Source of the DNA: an uncultured Bacteroidales bacterium
GTDB lineage: Bacteria > Bacteroidota > Bacteroidia > Bacteroidales > Paludibacteraceae
Reading direction: 5' to 3'
Length of the DNA: 14,651 bases
Assembly: GCA_946619625.1 (NCBI GenBank)
Contig: CAMOMF010000201.1
Coordinates: 1 to 14,651 of the forward strand
The position numbers were made by a program, and so were the translations under genes. The first letter of the stretch is position 1. Each line of letters starts with the position of its first letter. Shown here in pieces: positions 13,459-14,651 of the stretch. The notes beneath the pieces are model-generated. The model did no database searches and was not told the DNA's origin. It saw nothing but the letters and a program-made list of their open reading frames with translations.

Positions 13459-13947
13459 TCATAGCCACATATTCGCCATCCTCATAGCGGCGACTGCGCC
13501 CTCTACGCCTTTGTTTCCCAGCAACTTGTCATTGGCACGCTGTTGTGCCTCTTCCATGTTGTTAGTTGTCAGGACAGAGAAGATTACGGGAGTTTTGCCG
13601 TGGAGGTTCAGTTCGGTCATTCCTTGCGTAACGGAACTGCATACATAATCGAAATGCGGAGTGCCGCCACGTATGACGCAACCAATCATGATGATGGCGT
13701 CCACCTGCCCCATCAGTTTGGCGGAGGCATACGTCAGTTCCACCGCTCCGGGCACATGTTTGACGATGATATTGTCTTCAACAACACCCGCGCCGAGGAG
13801 CGTCTTTATGGCTCCATCAGCGAGGGCGTAAGTAATTTGAGAGTTCCAATCTGCCACCACAATGGCGTAGCGCTGTTTGCGCAACACAGATGCTTCGGGC
13901 AGTTGGTTTGGGTCGAACTCCGATAAATTGTGCAATGTTGTTGCCAT
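13459..13947 (-). CDS. ribH: 6,7-dimethyl-8-ribityllumazine synthase
   Basis: RibH condenses 5-amino-6-ribitylaminouracil with 3,4-dihydroxy-2-butanone 4-phosphate in the penultimate step of riboflavin synthesis, usually as a pentamer or a 60-mer capsid in the cytoplasm. The protein has 162 residues, a normal length. Visible motifs are VADWNSQIT (31-39; the aromatic W34 stacks on the pyrimidine), VPGAVEL (65-71), and IGCVIRGGTPHFDYV (88-102) with the catalytic H98. VIFSVLTTNN follows in the last third. The start at 13947 (MATTLHN) is chosen because the frame continues upstream to 14112 only by running in another frame through the TPR gene, giving a basic, unconserved extension. It starts 13 nt after the TPR gene stop codon. 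Confidence 0.95.
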   Translation of the reverse strand: MATTLHNLSEFDPNQLPEASVLRKQRYAIVVADWNSQITYALADGAIKTLLGAGVVEDNIIVKHVPGAVELTYASAKLMGQVDAIIMIGCVIRGGTPHFDYVCSSVTQGMTELNLHGKTPVIFSVLTTNNMEEAQQRANDKLLGNKGVEGAVAAMRMANMWL

Positions 13948-13960
13948 CGGCTTTCTTCTG

Positions 13961-14644
13961 TTACTCGGCAACAGCGATGTACTTGTCGATATCCTGTGCT
14001 TCAGCACTTTGAGCGTAGTTGTCGCGGATAGCTTCGAAGGCTTTCTTGGCGGCTTTCTTATCACCTTGCTCCAGGTAGATGATACCTTGTTTCTTGAGGG
14101 CAAGGGGAGCAATCAGCACGTTCTTGCTTTCAATAGCGTGGTCATAGGCTTTCAGCGCTTTGCTCAGTTCGTCCAACTGTACGTAGGCATCGCCAAGCAG
14201 TACATGCGCTGCAGGGTCGATATTCAGGTCGTCAGCATCGAATTTCTGCAGGTACTCGGCAGCCTCTTCATAGTTGCCCAGTTTGTAGTTGCAGATGCCG
14301 GCGTAAAGCGCAGCCAACTCTCCAGCCTGATAGTGGCTGTACTTGTCTGCAATCTCGGCAAAACCGATGCAATCAGCTTCGTCACCGTTCAGCGCCTGTT
14401 CCCACTGGCTCTGGCTGAAATAAACGACAGCCTTGGCGGTCTCTTCCTGAGCAGCCGCTGCCTTGGGTTTCCACACGTAGTTATTCAGTGCGATAAAGCC
14501 GCATACTACCACAACGATGATGGTCAGACACCACATCAGCGCGTTTTGGTTCTTTTCAATCCACTGACCGGAAGCAGACAGCGCTTCCTGTACATTTTCA
14601 AGATTCTCATCTTGTTTTTCAATCTTTTGGTTTTTCTTAGCCAT
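13961..14644 (-). CDS. Membrane-anchored tetratricopeptide-repeat protein
   Basis: The protein has 227 residues. A charged N-terminal segment (1-30) precedes one transmembrane helix (about 36-55, LMWCLTIIVVVVCGFIALNN). The rest consists of TPR-like helical repeats, for instance AGELAALYAGICNYKLGNYEEAAEYLQ, AAHVLLGDAYVQLDELSKALKAYDHA and LALKKQGIIYLEQGDKKAAKKAFEAI, with the usual A/G-Y spacing. The topology recalls YfgM-like proteins, which have a cytoplasmic N terminus and periplasmic TPRs that bind partner proteins, but family membership is an inference. The ATG at 14644 lies 8 nt from the window edge, so the promoter and any upstream operon genes are out of view. The gene is 13 nt from ribH and probably co-transcribed with it. 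Confidence 0.88.
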   Translation of the reverse strand: MAKKNQKIEKQDENLENVQEALSASGQWIEKNQNALMWCLTIIVVVVCGFIALNNYVWKPKAAAAQEETAKAVVYFSQSQWEQALNGDEADCIGFAEIADKYSHYQAGELAALYAGICNYKLGNYEEAAEYLQKFDADDLNIDPAAHVLLGDAYVQLDELSKALKAYDHAIESKNVLIAPLALKKQGIIYLEQGDKKAAKKAFEAIRDNYAQSAEAQDIDKYIAVAE

Positions 14645-14651
14645 AATTGTA

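Noticed and set aside
13948..14112. N-terminal extension of ribH by 55 codons
   Set aside because: It lies in another frame of the TPR protein gene and is basic and unlike any lumazine synthase N terminus.
1..14651. A defence island, integrated element or CRISPR locus
   Set aside because: I see no integrase, transposase, Cas, restriction-modification, toxin-antitoxin or phage gene. The short repeats are tandem and unspaced, unlike CRISPR.

Overview
The window looks like a chromosomal stretch of a member of the Bacteroidales, perhaps Prevotella-like; the family cannot be fixed from sequence alone. The evidence is a TAnnTTTG-type promoter box typical of the Bacteroidota sigma factor, A-rich leaders without Shine-Dalgarno sequences, a DUF4837-type lipoprotein, a pectate lyase with a C-terminal type IX secretion sorting domain, and GDINGIG-type PdxA. 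Twelve protein genes are supported. I see no rRNA, tRNA, CRISPR array, transposase, integrase or phage gene.

Layout. Bases 1-3874 (+) carry alaS (5' end cut by the window), a small FMN nitroreductase and pdxA, tightly packed and probably co-transcribed. A DUF4837-type lipoprotein (3993-5042, +) meets a leftward pair tail to tail and overlaps it by 41 nt. The leftward pair is a long RelA/SpoT-type (p)ppGpp synthetase (8384-6240) and a CarboxypepD_reg-like exported protein (6243-5002), joined by a 4-nt ATGA overlap. A 238-nt divergent promoter region (8385-8622) separates them from a rightward group: a membrane-anchored protein with a pilin-like helix signature, rsmD, and a large secreted pectate lyase (9987-12209). 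After a repeat-rich intergenic region with a good terminator, a leftward group enters from the right edge: a TPR membrane protein, ribH and a sugar-nucleotide-type nucleotidyltransferase.

Function. Most of the window is housekeeping: tRNA charging, the PLP and riboflavin pathways, 16S rRNA methylation and the stringent response. The accessory element is the pectate lyase, which stands alone without SusC/SusD partners or other pectin enzymes in view.

I find no clear new multi-gene system. The points most worth a second look are: a His-to-Pro change at a predicted zinc ligand of the AlaRS editing site; an RSH protein that pairs a decayed hydrolase domain with an RXKD-type synthetase; the pilin-like protein next to rsmD; and three intergenic spacers each holding its own short tandem repeat (8, 11 and about 17.5 bp).
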